From assembly GCF_014191375.1 (NCBI RefSeq), contig NZ_JACHWN010000001.1, positions 744,001 through 808,000 on the forward strand: 64,000 nucleotides of DNA. The letters run 5' to 3'. Origin of the DNA: Mesorhizobium sp. RMAD-H1 (GTDB lineage Bacteria; Pseudomonadota; Alphaproteobacteria; Rhizobiales; Rhizobiaceae). Under the pieces are notes generated by a model. It ran no database searches. It was not told where the DNA came from and saw nothing but the letters and a program-made list of their open reading frames with translations. Both the position numbers and the translations under genes were made by a program. Below, one piece after another: positions 63,677 to 64,000 of this stretch. Numbering within the stretch: position 1 is the stretch's first letter; the number at the start of each line of letters is the position of its first letter.

Positions 63677-64000
63677 ATGGCTGAAATCCTGTTCTACCAT
63701 CTGACCGAATCGACGCTCGAGGATGCGTTGCCCGGTCTCGTGGAGCGTTCGCTTTCACGCGGGTGGCGGGTGGTGATCCAGACCGCCACCGAAGAGCGTC
63801 GTGATGCCTTGGACAGCCATCTTTGGACCTGGTCCGACGCATCGTTCCTGGCGCATGGGACGGACAGGGAGCCATATCCGGCCGAGCAGCCGGTTATCCT
63901 CACCACGACGGATGCCAACCCCAATGGCGCGACGGTGCGTTTCATCGTCGAGGGGGCGGAAATCAGCCGGGCGGGTGATTACGAGCGCCTCGTCGTCATG
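63677..64000 (+). CDS. holC: DNA polymerase III subunit chi (5' part)
   Basis: First 108 codons, open at the window edge, of an expected 145-150. MAEILFYHLTESTLEDALPG, then RGWRVVIQTATEERRDALDS, LWTWSDASFLAHG and EQPVILTT match the alphaproteobacterial HolC family, whose chi subunit binds SSB and the clamp loader. Follows pepA as in many Rhizobiales. Confidence 0.9.
   Translation, partial: MAEILFYHLTESTLEDALPGLVERSLSRGWRVVIQTATEERRDALDSHLWTWSDASFLAHGTDREPYPAEQPVILTTTDANPNGATVRFIVEGAEISRAGDYERLVVM

Overview
The window reads as the chromosome of a high-GC alphaproteobacterium of the order Hyphomicrobiales (Rhizobiales; a Brucella/Ochrobactrum, Phyllobacterium/Mesorhizobium or Rhizobium relative). 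The evidence is the combination of gene order (lptF-lptG-lptD-surA-pdxA-rsmA; rpsF-rpsR-DUF2232-rplI; dnaB-alr-radA-cvpA-purF; fabD-fabG-acpP-fabF-mltG-yicC-gmk), the protein families present, and several palindromic intergenic repeat families of the kind that litter rhizobial genomes. The genus cannot be fixed from the sequence alone. Most of the window is core chromosome; accessory or decayed DNA is confined to short stretches.

Layout. 1-5990: a MexEF-like RND efflux operon (esterase-like protein, membrane-fusion protein, RND pump cut by the window edge) with a divergent LysR regulator. 6000-7150: a less GC-rich patch with a Nudix gene, a truncated frame and a possible transposon end. 7160-9740: LysE-type exporter, DUF4126 membrane protein and a mercuric-reductase-like flavoprotein. 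9740-15890: NUDIX/winged-helix NAD regulator, phosphatase, HD hydrolase, YgfZ, divergent dihydroorotase-like amidohydrolase, YciI-like protein and a HAD phosphatase. 15846-20100: small exported or hypothetical proteins, Nudix, SRAP, ArgO and a 55-residue orphan frame. 20525-29080: cysS, DUF559, GFA protein, cimA, rarD, CorA, LOG and a LysM protein. 29138-31385: arsR-Atm1-type exporter operon with a large palindromic operator over the arsR start. 31386-31948: repeats plus a decayed VapB-type antitoxin gene. 31949-35130: psd-pssA, a P-loop protein and an SDR. 35173-46118 (minus): purF, cvpA, radA, alr, dnaB, cfa, and the rpsF-rpsR-DUF2232-rplI operon with a clear terminator. 46459-53837: small secreted protein, then the fatty-acid/septal operon region fabD-fabG-acpP-fabF-mltG-yicC-gmk. 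54121-61707 (minus): rsmA, pdxA, surA, lptD, lptG, lptF in one tightly overlapping operon. 61956-64000: pepA and the start of holC.

How the genes work together: the second half is envelope and growth machinery (LPS transport to the outer membrane, OMP chaperone, type II fatty-acid synthesis, phosphatidylethanolamine synthesis, D-alanine supply, peptidoglycan termination) interleaved with replication, repair and translation genes. The first half is efflux, metal/thiol stress and nucleotide hygiene. Five roughly 160-bp mosaic palindromes and several smaller hairpin families sit between genes and often at operon ends.

I found no phage, CRISPR array, complete insertion sequence, tRNA or rRNA gene, and no convincing novel multi-gene system. 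The observations most worth a second look are the esterase-like protein without its catalytic serine in the efflux operon, the arsR operator covering its own start codon, the relic antitoxin, the dihydroorotase with an altered metal site, and the base-pair covariation in the dispersed hairpins.
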